Source of the DNA: Chrysaora quinquecirrha
Taxonomy: Eukaryota > Cnidaria > Scyphozoa > Semaeostomeae > Pelagiidae
Direction: 5' to 3'
DNA length: 64,000 bases
Assembly: GCA_014526335.1 (NCBI GenBank)
Contig: JACTAT010000011.1
Coordinates: 558,001-622,000 of the forward strand
Below are positions 44,200 to 55,953 of the stretch, piece after piece; within the stretch, counting starts at the first letter, position 1; each line of letters starts with the position of its first letter. The notes under the pieces are model-generated. The model made no database searches. It was given only the letters and a program-made list of their open reading frames with translations, and was not told where the DNA came from. The translations under genes were made by a program, and so were the position numbers.

Positions 44200-45787
44200 A
44201 TATGATGGATAAAAGAAGACAGAGAGGCGTTGAAGTGACGGAAAATCTTGTCCATATTTGTCTGAACATAATTGAAATGAAAGCGGCCGCTCAACACTTC
44301 GAAAACTCGATTGCATGTCATATTGCCACAGGATCTGACATGGGGACATGAGTCATGGAAGAAAGCAGTTCAACGAGATAATGAAGGCCGTTGAAATCCA
44401 TATTGACAACCAAAGAAAGCGTTTTGCTACAGCCATTGGAGAGTACATATCTTCCACCCCATTTTTATGTCACAGCAGACAAAGCTACAGTGAATAGAGT
44501 GACGAACCAAGCTGTTATGATCCGTGTTATGATCAACGGAAGACGACGTGCGATTCCTGTGAAGGCAAACGAAGGATATTCTGCGTTTGAAGATGAGGAA
44601 AAGGATGACAGCTCAGGTGAAGAAGACGATTCAGACGAAGATGACCCAAGTGCAGTTTCTGGTGCTACTGCTCAACAGCTGGCCATGGCCGTGTATAAGA
44701 CCATCAAAGACACATTTCAACTTGATGAGAAACATATTTCTGCTGTATGGCAAGGCACAATTTGTGATGGACAATATCAGGCAAAGGATTTCGGAAAAGA
44801 GCTTCACAGGTTACTGGACAGAGGAGATAAGTTTGCAAAGGTAATCTGGGATCCTGCACATTTGCTAGACCTGTCTTTAAAGGACGTTATCAATGGAAAA
44901 AAGGGATCGTCTAAAGCATTTATGAAGAGGTTAATCGACCGTTGCTCTGTATTCCATCGAATGTTTGGAAGAGGCAAAATACAGGCATTTATCCAGGCAA
45001 AAGCCCAAGCTGAGGAAGATGAAACGAAGTTTCTGGTGACAAGCAGAACATGTGCCACAAGATTCGCAACATCACAGTACCACAAATTTCTCAAACTGCT
45101 TGATTCTCTGCCAACATATGCAAAAGCTTTCCGAAAGCATGGATACTCAGAGATAAAGGGATATCAGCTATGTGTCCAAGATTTCCTGTTCGATCTTTGT
45201 GGTGCAGTAGTTATCCTTCGTTCGACAGTTTCATTGCTGACTGAGCTCCAGTATTTGCATGTGCCAGTATGGAAGATATGGACATGGCATGCAAAAGTCA
45301 TAGCAGCTTTGGAGAAAATGCAGAATTTTGAAGGAACAGAGATTCAAAAGTCAATGAAGATTCTTTGTGAAAATATAAAAGACATCAAAGACATGCGGTA
45401 CAAGGGTACGCAGCTGGTTCATGGATGGCTGGTTACTGGTCAAAAAAATGTTGGTGAAAATGGGCCACCCGAAGATATATGGACAGCAAGAGAGATAGAA
45501 GACTGCAAGGAAGATCTCAAAAGCTTTGCAAGTGATTTGTTGGCTTCGGTCCAGTCACGCATAAAGGAAGTCAGTAAGCAGCAAAAGATCTTGGTATGTA
45601 TGGATATTGACTCTATAGTAAAGCTTGTTGCTGGAAAAAGGAATGAGAATAGCATTGTGAAGATAAATGACGGAGCCTTGGAGCCATTTGGTGCAGCAGA
45701 ATTCGAGCGGTTCTACAAACATGTCTGCAGTTTAAAGCATGTCAGAGAGCTTGCTGAATCGAAAGATCTGATGATCAATGTTTTGAA
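44200..45787 (+). pseudogene. hAT-like transposase-family protein, 5' part
   Basis: Coding begins near 44,230 with IEMKAAAQHFENSIACHIAT, passes through frame changes (GRKQFNEIMKAVE), and from 44,391 is open for almost 1.4 kb. It shows FYVTADKATVNRVTNQAVMI, an acidic loop (EDEEKDDSSGEEDDSDEDD), WDPAHLLDLSLKDVINGKKG, TRFATSQYHKFLKLLDSL and a long helical C-terminal part ending KDLMINVLKD. DKxTxxxxxQ, the DPAHxLxLxxKD block and the TRFATSxxxxFxxLLxxL block resemble hAT-type transposases (the RNase H fold before and after the helical insertion), but I rate the hAT assignment as probable only. The Copia LTR cuts the frame at 45,793; the residues after KDV are LTR-derived. The rest of the gene is at 50,410-51,052. 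Confidence 0.55.
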
Positions 45788-45792
45788 GGATG

Positions 45793-46023
45793 TATTGAAA
45801 ACGGTTAACATAGCGAAGATATTCTGCTCAGTTGTTAAAACTGTACATAAGAATAAGCTAGATATTATATATATTCGATAAAAGTAGAAAACAGCAAAAA
45901 ACTACATGAGTTAACAGAAAATATCAAAAACAGAAGTCTAGACAATATGCAAATTAGAGTCCAAGTTATGTAATGCGAGTAACTGCCGACTGATCACGTG
46001 AATACTTTAAGTATATTCTAACA
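45793..46023 (-). repeat. Copia 3' LTR
   Basis: 231 bp; in element orientation starts TGTTAGAATATAC and ends CGTTTTCAATA. Near-identical partner at 50,173-50,404. Confidence 0.95.
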
Positions 46024-46032
46024 CTCCCACTT
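46024..46032 (-). other. polypurine tract
   Basis: AAGTGGGAG immediately 5' of the 3' LTR, the expected plus-strand primer. Confidence 0.7.
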
Positions 46033-46100
46033 TACGAACATTACATACCATGTAATCAAAGTTGCAATCAAAATTGTAAATAGTCGAAAAAAAAAAAGGG

Positions 46101-49068
46101 TCAAACAGGTTTAATTCCGAGAAACAGTCTCAACTGTTCAAACTTCGGTTTCGGAAGTCCTTTCGTTAATATATCGGCTATCATGTTCTCGGTTGCACAA
46201 TAGACGAGCTTGATACTCTTTTCTTCCACTGCTTCTCTAACATAGTGATATTTTATATCTATGTGTTTTGTTCTTGAATGATCTTTCGGGTTCTTTGCAA
46301 GAGCGATAGTACCCTGATTATCTTCAAACAGTGTTGTAGCATCTTCTTGTTTGAAATTGATACTTTGCAGCAAATTTCTTAGCCATGTTGCTTCTTGAGT
46401 TGCCATACACAAAGCAATATATTCAGCTTCGGTTGACGATAATGCCACGACAGATTGTCGTTTTGATCTCCATGAGATAGTCGAGTTTCCAAGTTTGAAA
46501 ACATATCCTGAGGTTGATTTTCTGTTGACCAATTCTCCACCCCAGTCAGCATCAGCATATCCTGACAAGTTAATTTCTTCATTTCCAACAGATTCGTATT
46601 TAAGACCGTAATCCAAAGTTCCTTTGATATAACGCAAGATTCGTTTTATTCCAGACCAATGTTCTTTTCCAGGATTTGACATGAATTTATTTAATTCACC
46701 TACTGCAGCAGACAAGTCAGGTCTAGTTGCTATCGATGCATACGTCAAGCATCCAATGGCTGCTTGATATTCTTTAATATCAACGGATTCTTCTTCATCT
46801 TCTAATTGCATATATCTTATACCTGTTTCCAATGGGGTAGACACAGGTTTACATTCATGCATGTTGAATCTCTTTAATACGTTCTCCAGATACGCTCTCT
46901 GATCAATAGAAAGTATTTTTCTTGTTCTGTCTCTTTTTACTGTCATTCCTAGAGAGAAATGAATCTCGCATTGATCAAGCATCTCAAAATGCTTGCTTAA
47001 TTTAGCTTTCTCCTCCTTCATTGTTCTAGTATCATTTGATGCTAGTAGAACGTCATCAACATAAATTGCGATGAATATCATATCCTTCTTGCCATCTTTA
47101 TCAAAAGATTTAGCATATACACACGGATCAGTATCACTTTGAACATATCCAGTGTTCTTTAGAAAAGTATTAAAATTCCAGCATCTGGCTGATTGTTTTA
47201 AGCCATAAGTGCTTTTGCGAAGTCGACATACTTTATCTGGATGATCTTTATTGATGAATCCTTCAGGCTGTCGCATATATATTTCCTCCTCAAGCTCTCC
47301 TTGCAAAAATGCACACTTGACGTCCATCTGGTGAACATCCAGATCCAGCTCATTTGATATAGCAAGAAGTGATCGGATAGAATTGTATTTTGCAACGGGT
47401 GCAAAAACATCTTCATAATCAATGCCTTCCTTTTGAGTATAGCCTTGAGCTACTAATCTGGCTTTATATCTGCTAGCATTGCCTTTGTCATCGCGTTTCA
47501 TTTTGAATACCCATTTGCTACCTACGACATTTTTGTCTTTCGGCAAATCAACTAAGTCCCAGGTGTGATTCTTAGTTAAAGACTCAAATTCGCTGTGTGC
47601 AGCATCTTTCCATTCTTTTGACTTGTTTCCGTTTTAAGCTTCGTTGATATTCTTTGGCTCTCTTTCATCAGTATCAGATACAGAAGCAGCAAAGTTCCAC
47701 CATTCTCCAGTAATGACTCCGAGTCTATCAGGTGCAACTCTTCTTCTTTGTGGTCTTACGCGTTCTGCTACTTTTTCATCATTCTCGAGGTTGTTTAGTT
47801 GCTCACCATCAGCAACAGCATCATCAAAATCTAAGCGTAGTGATTCAGATTCAGGTTTGATTAGATCTTCATTAACCATCAGTTTCACTTCTTTATCTTT
47901 ATTGTCTTGCAGCTTGTGATCGAAATTGTCCTCAAGAAAAATAACATCTCTGCTTCGAACCATTTGTTTACTTTCAAGATTGTATAGTTTATATCCTTTA
48001 CTGTTATCTGGATAGCCCACGAAAACACAAGGAACAGACTTCTTGTCAAGTTTTCCTCTCTTTTGATCTGGAACGTGAACATAGGATTTACAACCAAAAA
48101 CTTTGATATTACTGACATCAGGTTTCTCTTTGAACCAACATTCATATGGAGTTACATCTTTCAAATGAGTAGTAGGACTTCTATTCTTGAGATATACTGC
48201 AGTTGAAACTGCCTCTGCCCAAAATTCCAAGGGAAGATTGGCACGGTAAAGCATCGAGCATACAGATTCCATAATTGTCCTATTAGCTCTCTCAGAAACT
48301 CCATTCTGTTGAGGTGTATATGGGATAGTATATTCTTTTCTAATCCCCTTACTTTTGCAGTATTCTTCAAAGGCTTTAGAACAGTATTCAGTTCCATTGT
48401 CAGATCTCAGTGACTTCACTCGATAACCAGTAAGATTCTCAGTTTGTTCAACAAATTCAGTGAACTTTTCAAGCACTTCACTTTTATGCTTGATTATATA
48501 TACATAGGTATATCTGCTGTAATCATCAATAAATGTTACAAAATAATGAGAACATCCCACTCAAGGGATACTGATAGGACCACACACATCAGTGTGAATT
48601 AATTCAAGAGGCTTGCAGGCTTTGTGTTCACTTTTCTTTGGAAAAGGTTGTCTATGCTGTTTTCCCATAACAAAGCCCTCACAACTCTTCCTGTCAACTC
48701 CACCAGTGAATTCGATTTTCATTCCATCAACCATAGCTTTGTCCTTTAAAACATGAATGTTATCGTAACCCAAATGGCCATAACGAAAATGCCATAATGA
48801 AAGCAAATCAGGCTTATTTTCCACAGTTCCAAGACAACATTTTTCATCTTCTGGAACAGAGTTCAGCTTAAAAAGCTTCCCATGTTTATGCCCAATGGAG
48901 TATGTCTTGTCATTTATACTGATTTTGCTTTATTGACCAATGATTTCTACTTTGGCTCCCTTTTCAGTCATTGAAGGCAATGACAATAATTTGTTTTGGA
49001 TCTTTGGGACATATAGAACTCCCTTAAGTAGTACAGAGATTTTTTCTACACCATCATAGGCTATCATA
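46101..49068 (-). pseudogene. Copia pol: protease end, integrase, RT and RNase H
   Basis: Minus strand. GAG-pre-integrase: LLSLWHFRYGHLGYDNIHVL, then KSCEGFVMGKQHRQPFP and ELIHTDVCGP (48,820-48,570). Integrase core: FVTFIDDYSRYTYVYI, SLRSDNGTEYCSKAFE and NGVSERANRTIMES, giving the D-D-E residues (48,540-48,290). RT: WVFKMKRD, YKARLVAQGYTQKEGIDYED, DVHQMDVKCAFLQGELEEEI, then FIAIYVDDVLLASNDT with the YVDD catalytic pair (47,070-47,020). RNase H: SGYADADWGGE, STEAEYIALCMATQEATWL, EDNQGTIALAKNP and RTKHIDIKYHYVRE. In-frame stops lie near 48,930 (TAA), 48,560 (TGA) and 47,633 (TAA); otherwise the frame is well kept. The last 481 residues are open. Confidence 0.95.
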
Positions 49069-50076
49069 TTCACATCACCTTTTCCATATGAATACAGGAC
49101 ACTGTTGTCAGCTAACTTAATCTCAATTGGCTTATTGAACCTTTCAAAGTTATTCAAGCTTCCTTTATCAGGTGTCATATGCTGGCTTGCACCAGAATCA
49201 ATCCACCAATCATTTTTGGAAGATTCATTACCAACTTGAAGTGCAACATCAGGGGTTGTGTCTTTGTTAGCTTTAAAAGATGCAAAATTGCTACTTGCTT
49301 GATCTTTCTGTGGTTTTCGGTCATTTTCATGCCTTTCCTGTACCCTTTTATTATCAGCCTTTTTCTTGTAGCAGTCACGTGCAAAGTGACCAGGCCTTTT
49401 ACAGTAGTGACAGATCTTTTTGTCCATAGCTTTCTTTTTATCTTGTTTCTTGGTGACTAAAGCATCAGGTGCATGATCAGATTTCTCCACATTACCCTTT
49501 GATTTTTCCATCTTATCAGCTTCATGAATCAGTCGATCTCTGACATATTCCCATGTCAATTTTTCTTCCCCAATAGTTTCCAATGCCGTTATTAAGTAGT
49601 TGTACTCTTCTGGCAAGCTACTGATAAGAATTATGACGAGATCTTTCTCTTGTACAGGGTCCTCCACAGCTTCTAGGTGCTCTGATAAGGTTTTGATATA
49701 ATTGATATGCTCAATCATATTTCCGCCTTTCTCCAGCCGCGCATAATACAACTTCCTACGATACAGAATTTTTGGCGACAATGATTTTTGCTCAAAATGC
49801 TTCTCCAGGTTTATCCAAGCATCTTTAGCTGTGGTAGAAGAACGAACATAAATCTGCAGACTCGTCGATACAAACAAACAGACAGTTGCCAGAGCCTGAT
49901 TTTCACGCTTTTCTTTGTTCGTTTTCATTTGCATTCGCGTCCATGGTTTCAGTGCCATTTACAATTTCCCATAAATCCTTCCCAATCAAACACATCTTCA
50001 TGTTAAATTTCCATGAATGATAATTATCAGCCTTAAGCTTCTCTACTTTGAATCCAGTGTCTTCAGCAGCCGCCAT
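49069..50076 (-). pseudogene. Copia gag and protease
   Basis: Starts at ATG 50,076 (MAAAEDTGFKVEKLKADNYH, with the usual W and F core a little later: SWKFNMKMCL). A frameshift near 49,905 separates this from the long frame that carries WINLEKHFEQKSLSPK, LVIILISSLPEEYNYLITAL, the zinc knuckle CHYCKRPGHFARDC (49,405-49,365) and the protease active site WWIDSGASQHMTPDK (DSG, 49,200-49,160), followed by LLKGVLYVPKIQNKLLS. The start was chosen because it is the first methionine ahead of the conserved gag core and lies about 100 bp downstream of the PBS. Confidence 0.9.
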
Positions 50077-50157
50077 CTTCGTGCTTTGGTTTCCAGACAG
50101 CTCTCAGGCTACAACACTAACGAAAATCTTAGCTTATTTATTCAAGAATTCATACGA

Positions 50158-50172
50158 CCTGGGCCCATAACC
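50158..50172 (-). other. tRNA primer-binding site
   Basis: GGTTATGGGCCCAGG directly after the 5' LTR, resembling the internal initiator-methionine tRNA site used by Drosophila copia-type elements. Confidence 0.7.
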
Positions 50173-50404
50173 TATTGAAAACGGTTAACACAGCGAAGAT
50201 ATTCTGCTCAGTTGTTAAAACTGTACATAAGAATAAGCTAGATATTATATATATTCGATAAAAGTAGAAAACAGCAAAAAACTACATGAGTTAACAGAAA
50301 ATATCAAAAAACAGAAGTCTAGACAATATGCAAATTAGAGTCCAAGTTATGTAATGCGAGTAACTGCCGACTGATCACGTGAATACTTTAAGTATATTCT
50401 AACA
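50173..50404 (-). repeat. Copia 5' LTR
   Basis: 232 bp, near-identical to 45,793-46,023; outer edge followed by the GGATG duplication. Confidence 0.95.
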
Positions 50405-50409
50405 GGATG

Positions 50410-51052
50410 TCATCTGGAACCACAAATACCTGTGTTTGTTAATGAAGTTTCTCTTGGTTCTAAAAGATACCAAACAGCTTGTCCCAATTACCAAAATTCT
50501 GAAACCCGAAACAAGGCAAATTTGGAGTCAGTAAGAAAGAGAGTCAGCCAGCTTGAAGCTTTCACAATTGCAGATAATGTAGCAGAAAAGTTCATCCTCC
50601 AGAATGTGTACCAGTTTAAATTTACGAAACTGACGATCTGTGGAATTTTAGACGAATAAGAATTGCTGCGCCAGATATAAGGGAATCCGGTTATTTACAA
50701 TTCTCTTGGTGCAGAAATGTCCATATGTATCGACATACCAATGGCCAAAGGAGGAACAGAAGCAATAGTTGAGAGCTTCTATTCATGAATGAAGGCACAA
50801 ACCATGCAAGGAGGGCAAAGCACTGAGACCTTGGCCTTGAGAACAAAGCTTGAATGGTCGATTCCACCCGTTATTCAGCCAGATAGAATTATAAAAGGAA
50901 CTGGCAAAATTTACATTGAAGGAGACAAAGCCAATTACTATAAGTCTCATCGCTGGCCGATCATTGGTGACAGTGTTAGAAACAAAAGAAAACATTCCAA
51001 AGTTATCGAACGAATTTCAAAATCAGATGCAACCATGCCCTTTCTTGTTTGA
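50410..51052 (+). pseudogene. hAT-like transposase-family protein, 3' part
   Basis: This continues the gene interrupted by Copia. Segments include SKRYQTACPNYQNSETRNKA, ESVRKRVSQLEAFTIADNVA, then after two stops (near 50,657 and 50,673) MAKGGTEAIVESFYS and, after another stop (50,786), MQGGQSTETLALRTKLEWSI followed by PPVIQPDRIIK. GxEAIxESFYS with SNxxLxxRxxxxWxLP is the usual C-terminal signature of this cnidarian family. Stops show that the gene was already or is now dead. Confidence 0.5.
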
Positions 51053-52060
51053 TTATTAACTTTAAGAGCTCATAGATTTTAATCATGAACTTATAGCCAC
51101 CTTATGAAAGACGCAACATCGTTTATTTTCTGTAACAATTTTTGTTTCATTGCATTTGCTAAAAAAATTTGCTGGTGCTTGCTACTTTTCTCTCTGCTGT
51201 CTATTTTTGAATAAGCTAACTTAGTATGTTAGTATATTTGTTAAGCTAAGGAGAAAAATAGTAGCTGTTTGTTTGGGATTTTGCACTGATCAGATAACCA
51301 TTGAGTAAGAATGTGGCATTAACTATCAAGGCCACACCTTTTTGGTGCCACGCCCAAATTTCGAAAAATATATCGACAAATGCTGGCGTAACTGGTTTTG
51401 GCCTTAGGCGCAATTCTGTGGCGTAAGAAAATTGCTGATTCCAGTATGGACTGTAGCCTTATAATGTTGTTATAGTTGTGTTTGGAGATAACCTTCTGTG
51501 TCTCTCCAAAATGATGTGAATGGGGATACGGGGATGTACAAGGGGATAACACAATACCACAACAGGCAACATGAAGCAGCGAGCACTATTTGGCACAATT
51601 CCCAAAGAAAAGCCCTATTTCGTATACAAAGATCCTACAGGAGACTATGAGTGTTTTGTTGAACGCTATTGTTAATGCAAGTCAAAGAGAAGAATATCAA
51701 AAGTGTGACCTGCTGAAAAAGCTCAAGAAGCTTGGGTCAAAATAAAAAGAGATCCGCAACAGATAAAAAAGTTTCTTGAATTGCAAACTTGAGAAAAACT
51801 ATTCATAAGGTATGTGACAATATTTTCCTCCAAATTTTCTATTTTTCTTTTTTTAAACTTTGAGATATTTCATTTGCAAGTCTTGCAAACTTTTCTCAAG
51901 ATTCACCAAATATTATTCTCCGTTTTCTTTATACCATTTCTTCTTATTTTTTAAGGTGTGACCATCCTGGAAATCCACTTGAAAATTGACCAGAGCAAAT
52001 CATAGAGAGACCCCAGAACAAGGCTTGGTATACGATACAAAAGCAAACTGAGAGTACCAA
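51053..52060. other. no convincing gene
   Basis: One short plus-strand frame from 51,571 (MKQRALFGTIPKEKPYFVYK, stop after about 34 codons) has an amino-acid composition like a real exon but no known motif. The rest is AT-rich. Confidence 0.35.
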
Positions 52061-52065
52061 AAATA

Positions 52066-52422
52066 ATGTCACTCAAGAGAAAATTGGGGGAAATTTTACC
52101 AAAAAGCTCACTGCATACAAAATACCAAGATCATAATGCAACTAAGATGAAAACTAGTACCTCTATCTCTAAGTTTTCAGACATGGTCCATATTAACCTG
52201 TGTCATAACGCTGGGCAGGAGCTATCAAATGATGCGATTAAGTGGCAGGTTCAACAATCTTTCCAACATCACTGCTTGGTTCTCGTCACTGAAGATTTGA
52301 TGAACTACAGAAGCTTTGTGTCTTCACTTTCCACTGCAGCTCCACGCATAGACGAATTTTCACCTCTGTATCAAGCTTATGTAGAAACAAGACAGAGAAT
52401 AAATCGAAAAAGTGGACTATGA
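52066..52422 (+). CDS. hypothetical protein (118 aa)
   Basis: A methionine-initiated frame with a basic N-terminus (MSLKRKLGEILPKSS) and an ordinary globular remainder including DAIKWQVQQSFQHHCLVLVT and YQAYVETRQRINRKSGL. No family recognised, and no partner exon found. The frame lies next to and convergent with the minus-strand protease gene. It could be part of the same transposable element or chance. Confidence 0.3.
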   Translation: MSLKRKLGEILPKSSLHTKYQDHNATKMKTSTSISKFSDMVHINLCHNAGQELSNDAIKWQVQQSFQHHCLVLVTEDLMNYRSFVSSLSTAAPRIDEFSPLYQAYVETRQRINRKSGL

Positions 52423-52436
52423 GAGACAGCTTATTC

Positions 52437-53237
52437 TGAGCAGTATGCCATCAGAGCCTTTCAGAAACATTGATCAATGTGTCATTTATTCTGTTGCCCA
52501 GTTTAAATTGCAGGACATCAAACACAGTTAGATCTCCAATATCTCTTTGAAATAACATAATTTTCTTCAACAGGGGAAGGTTTGTCTTGGTGAAACCAGA
52601 TATCAGCAATAGGCATAAACTTTCCAACATCACTTGGGGATACTGGTTCTTCACTAATCTGAACAACATCTTTACACTTTTTGCAGATTTGGATAATACA
52701 AAAGAGCTGGCTGTGCAAACAATCTAACAGATAGGACATAGAATTTGTTGGTTGCAACTTTCTGATGTGTTGCGAGAGACTATTTAGTATGACTATGCTG
52801 TCCTGTTTGAAAATCAAAGTGACATAGTGACTTTTACAATCATGGAATAAAAAACGATCATCATCTTCAGCATAAATGCAGTGCTTAACTTCTTGAAATA
52901 GGGCATTGTGGTCCTTGTTATTGATATTATCTTCAAGCAGTTTCTTCAGTATCATATCCACACGCTTCGAGCCATATCCTGCACCAGTGGCAGCACTTTC
53001 AAGTACTGTTTCCAGGTAGTCCCTGGATAAGCTTCGCATTCTTTCAAGCTTTATCTTTGCAAGCCCATCAAATTTCATTGCTTGAATCAAACAGAGAACA
53101 TCGTCTTCAAAATCTAACTCATCATATGTAAAAAAATCAAAGTCACCAATGTCTTTAGTAGTTGCATTGTTAAGGGCACAAAGTCCACACAGCATGCTGC
53201 TTCCCTGGCAAAAGACCTGAAAGAAAATAATGTGCAT
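52437..53237 (-). pseudogene. cysteine protease gene, copy 1 (possible Josephin-like N-terminus, start of C48-like domain)
   Basis: The minus-strand frame 53,237-52,518 begins near CQGSSMLCGLCALNNATTKD, in which a cysteine followed by ALNNA resembles the active-site entry of Josephin-type or related ubiquitin proteases; SHYVTLIFKQDSIVILNSLS further on supplies a candidate histidine and asparagine. A CxxC (ICKKCKD) and DKPSPVEENYVISKR follow. In another frame come TVFDVLQFKLGNRINDTLIN, the beginning of a ULP1/C48-type protease, where the copy ends at about 52,437. The missing C-terminal half is represented by copy 2 at 57,905-58,295; the two overlap by about 160 bp. The role is unknown. Such proteases occur in several DNA transposons. 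The Josephin assignment is tentative. Confidence 0.5.
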
Positions 53238-53507
53238 TTAACAGCGGAATTGAAAAGTTGTTAATACATGGCAGGGATATTGACAAAGCTATTTCATGCA
53301 TTAAATTTTCAAAGGCAAGGACATGGGGGCCTATCTGAGAGAGCCTATCCAAGAGATGACACTGATATGGAAAGTTCATGTTAAATAATCTACCTATATA
53401 ATAGGACTTTAGTTCTAAATTATGGGAGAGTATCTCCAACATTTTCACAAATTTCTTCAAGCAAGTGTCAAATTTGAAGGCAAATTGTTGTCCTTTTAGT
53501 GTTCTGA

Positions 53508-53596
53508 CTAGCCCTGGCCCCAAGGCGCGCTGCGTGCGTCTCGGGTCGGGCTTTTGCGCTCCGCGGGTCACTTTGGACCCCCGCCTTGGAACGGTT
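53508..53596. repeat. GC-rich inverted-repeat patch
   Basis: About 85 bp of strongly GC-rich sequence in an AT-rich setting, framed by CCAAGGCG (53,518) and CGCCTTGG (53,582). Possibly a tiny insertion. Confidence 0.55.
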
Positions 53597-54990
53597 GTTT
53601 ATTAAGAGGGTCATTCTAAATAACAAATCAGTTTGATAAGAGGACACGATCACTTCTAGAAAAGTATAAGGGAAAACTGTTGCAGTGGTGTGTTATGTTG
53701 CCTTTAGCGTAGAAGAAAGCTGCACTGTTATGGTTATACGAAGTGACGTGAATGAGATTTTCATGGTATGGACGGGAAATTAGTATGGTTTGATTATATA
53801 CAATGGTTTGGGAAAGTATTTTATCACTGATATATTGCATGAACGGTTTGAAGCTTTTAGACTGGTCAGTCTTAACTTAGCTTCAGTGACTGTCTGCACA
53901 AATGGCTTAGTCTTGAAGTGGAAAGAAGCGTTAGCGTTTACAATGCTTTAAGTGGAGAAGGACGTTGGTGTCTGTGAATCATGGACGGGGGCAGTCCGTT
54001 TACGTTCTATTCATGGCAGGTAAAAGGCACTGTTAGTGACCGTAACGATACTACTTTTCACGTTGACAGACCTTAGTATGGAAGGGAGATGAGTGACAAT
54101 GAGGTAACATGGCAGCGGTTGGCGACTGAGAGCGAAATTTTTGAAAACAGTTTCCAGAGTGGAATGTTTTGAAAACGGAACTTTGTTAAAACGTGTCCGT
54201 GTAGACGTTGCCCCTTAGAAATTGAAAGAAATGCTTCGACCATCATTTGCAGCTGGTTCTTATGTCCCCGTCCTCGGTTGTTCTTCCGTACAGTTGCTGT
54301 ACCCTTGGTCCATTAATCCTGACTGAATTCAGGTGTGGATGGCAAAGTACTTAAACTATCACAGTAAGTATGGGTCGCTTGGTGTTTTGAGTGGTTAGTA
54401 TGCAAGAATCGATTATTCTTTTCGATGCTCTTGTATGCAAGGGAAAGTAATCTTTAGTCCTTGAAGCTCTTAGACCCTCATCCTCAGTTGTACCTCAGTT
54501 CAGAAGCTCTTCCAATGGGGTACATAACTTATTGATGAAGGGGGATGTGCCCCAGATTTTTCGAACGCACCCACATATGATGTAGACATATGCAATGAGA
54601 AGGAAAACAGGGGATGAGAGAAATTAATTTGTAGATCTCATTCTATTATAGATTTAAATTGTACTGCGAACATCGAACGATTGTAACATTGATGTGACCT
54701 AAATGAAGTAAAATGTTTGAGTGTTATTAAATTTCCCACCCCATTTTATGGGGTTTTGGAGAAAATCATAGCAATTTTTAGAGAATTTCAAGGCCAAAAA
54801 CCCACCTATATGGGCGGTAGCGGTACCCAATTTATATTAAGTACCCCACCGGGGTTGCTCAGCCTTTTTGACACGGTACGGATCGCTTGTTCTTTTGGAT
54901 GCAGAACGCAAGAACCCAAAGTTGTTGTTGTGCAGCATATTTTTGGTTTTTGTCCTCAGTTGTTATAAAGTTCAGTTGCTCGGACCTACT
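53597..54990. other. no gene recognised
   Basis: No conserved motif was found on either strand. A repeated TGTCCTCAGTTGTT(AT)-like phrase suggests old duplications. Confidence 0.4.
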
Positions 54991-55022
54991 CCTTAGTCCA
55001 GTAATTTTGCTGCTGATATTGT

Positions 55023-55445
55023 TGGGTGTGATCTTTTTCCTATTCCTCAATACTTATTTGGTAGACCCATGCTTTGTGAGCAGTGCCAGGTGATGAAAAC
55101 AACTTGTCAACATTCCGTGCAGTCTACTCATATGTCGAAAATTGAAATACTCGAAGTCAGTGTTTTTTCAGGGACATTCTCGCCTAGATCAAAGAAGGGC
55201 TAGCCCCAATTACCCCAGAAACGACAGCAGAAACTTGGAAAAGAAGGTCGGATGGCTAAACTACACCAGGGGCGGGTGTAATCTTTTTCCTATTCCTCAA
55301 TACTATTCCTCGATACTAATGCTGTAGATCCATGTTTTGTGAGCAGTGCCAGGTGATGAAAACAACTTGTCACCTCTCCTACAGCCTACTTCCTTGTCGA
55401 AAATGTAAATACTCAAAGGCAAAGTGTTTTTTCAGGGACATTCTT
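55023..55445. repeat. tandem duplication of about 250 bp, plus third partial copy at 56,012-56,105
   Basis: ATCTTTTTCCTATTCCTCAA through CAGTGCCAGGTGATGAAAAC and TTTTTTCAGGGACATTCT occurs at 55,030-55,180 and 55,280-55,445. The segment between the copies (AGATCAAAGAAGGGCTAGCC to GGATGGCTAAACTACA) recurs at 56,015-56,105. Confidence 0.8.
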
Positions 55446-55875
55446 GCAACTGGAAATTGTAATTGTAAATGAAATTGCATGAGATGAAGCCAAAGGGAAA
55501 TGATTTTGATAAGAAACAGAATGAAAATATTGCCAAAATGACTTTAGAAGATATTCTCAAAGTAAACTTTAGACTTTCGTCTGCAAGACATCGAAGAGGT
55601 TCCCTTAACCTTAAAAATAGTATACAAATCTTGTTCCAATCACGGGATTCCCATTAATTTCGAATGCTTTATTTTGTCAATTTGATTTTACTGAAAAATA
55701 AATTAGAATGACATATATACCTAATAGAAATGAAATAGAATGATTTTTAGTGTTTTTTGGGGAAGAAAATTATAAGAAATAAATGATTTTATTCTTCATG
55801 ACTTGCCTTTCCTTTTTACAGAAATTTTTGTCAATAAAATAAAAGAAATAAGCAAAAATAAAAAGCAACCATACT

Positions 55876-55953
55876 CTTATAGGGGAATCGATCCCCTGAC
55901 CTCATTGTTTCCAAACAGGATAACAAACAGGCCGCGCTAATCAAAGTGTCGAG
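55876..55953 (-). ncRNA. tRNA-like sequence (pseudo-tRNA or SINE head)
   Basis: On the minus strand there is a perfect T-arm, AGGGG-ATCGATT-CCCCT, matching a pol III B box except for the first loop base, and 5' of it an A-box-like TTAGCGCGGCC. A seven-base acceptor stem (CTTTGAT with ATAAGAG) pairs at six positions. D and anticodon arms are poor, so a working tRNA is unlikely. Confidence 0.4.

Larger units (their letters stand above)
45788..50409 (-). mobile_element. complete Copia (Ty1/copia) retrotransposon with GGATG target duplication
   Basis: LTRs at 45,793-46,023 (3' LTR of the minus-strand element) and 50,173-50,404 (5' LTR) differ by about one substitution and one indel. GGATG flanks both outer edges. 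A PBS-like GGTTATGGGCCCAGG adjoins the 5' LTR and a purine tract, AAGTGGGAG, adjoins the 3' LTR. The internal region holds gag, protease, integrase, RT and RNase H in Copia order. In-frame stops and a gag frameshift inactivate the polyprotein despite the young LTRs. Confidence 0.95.

Noticed and set aside
45794..45881. C-terminal 30 residues of the 496-codon frame at 44,391
   Set aside because: Encoded by the Copia LTR, not by the interrupted gene.
55876..55953. Functional tRNA gene
   Set aside because: D and anticodon arms do not fold and the T-loop departs from consensus.
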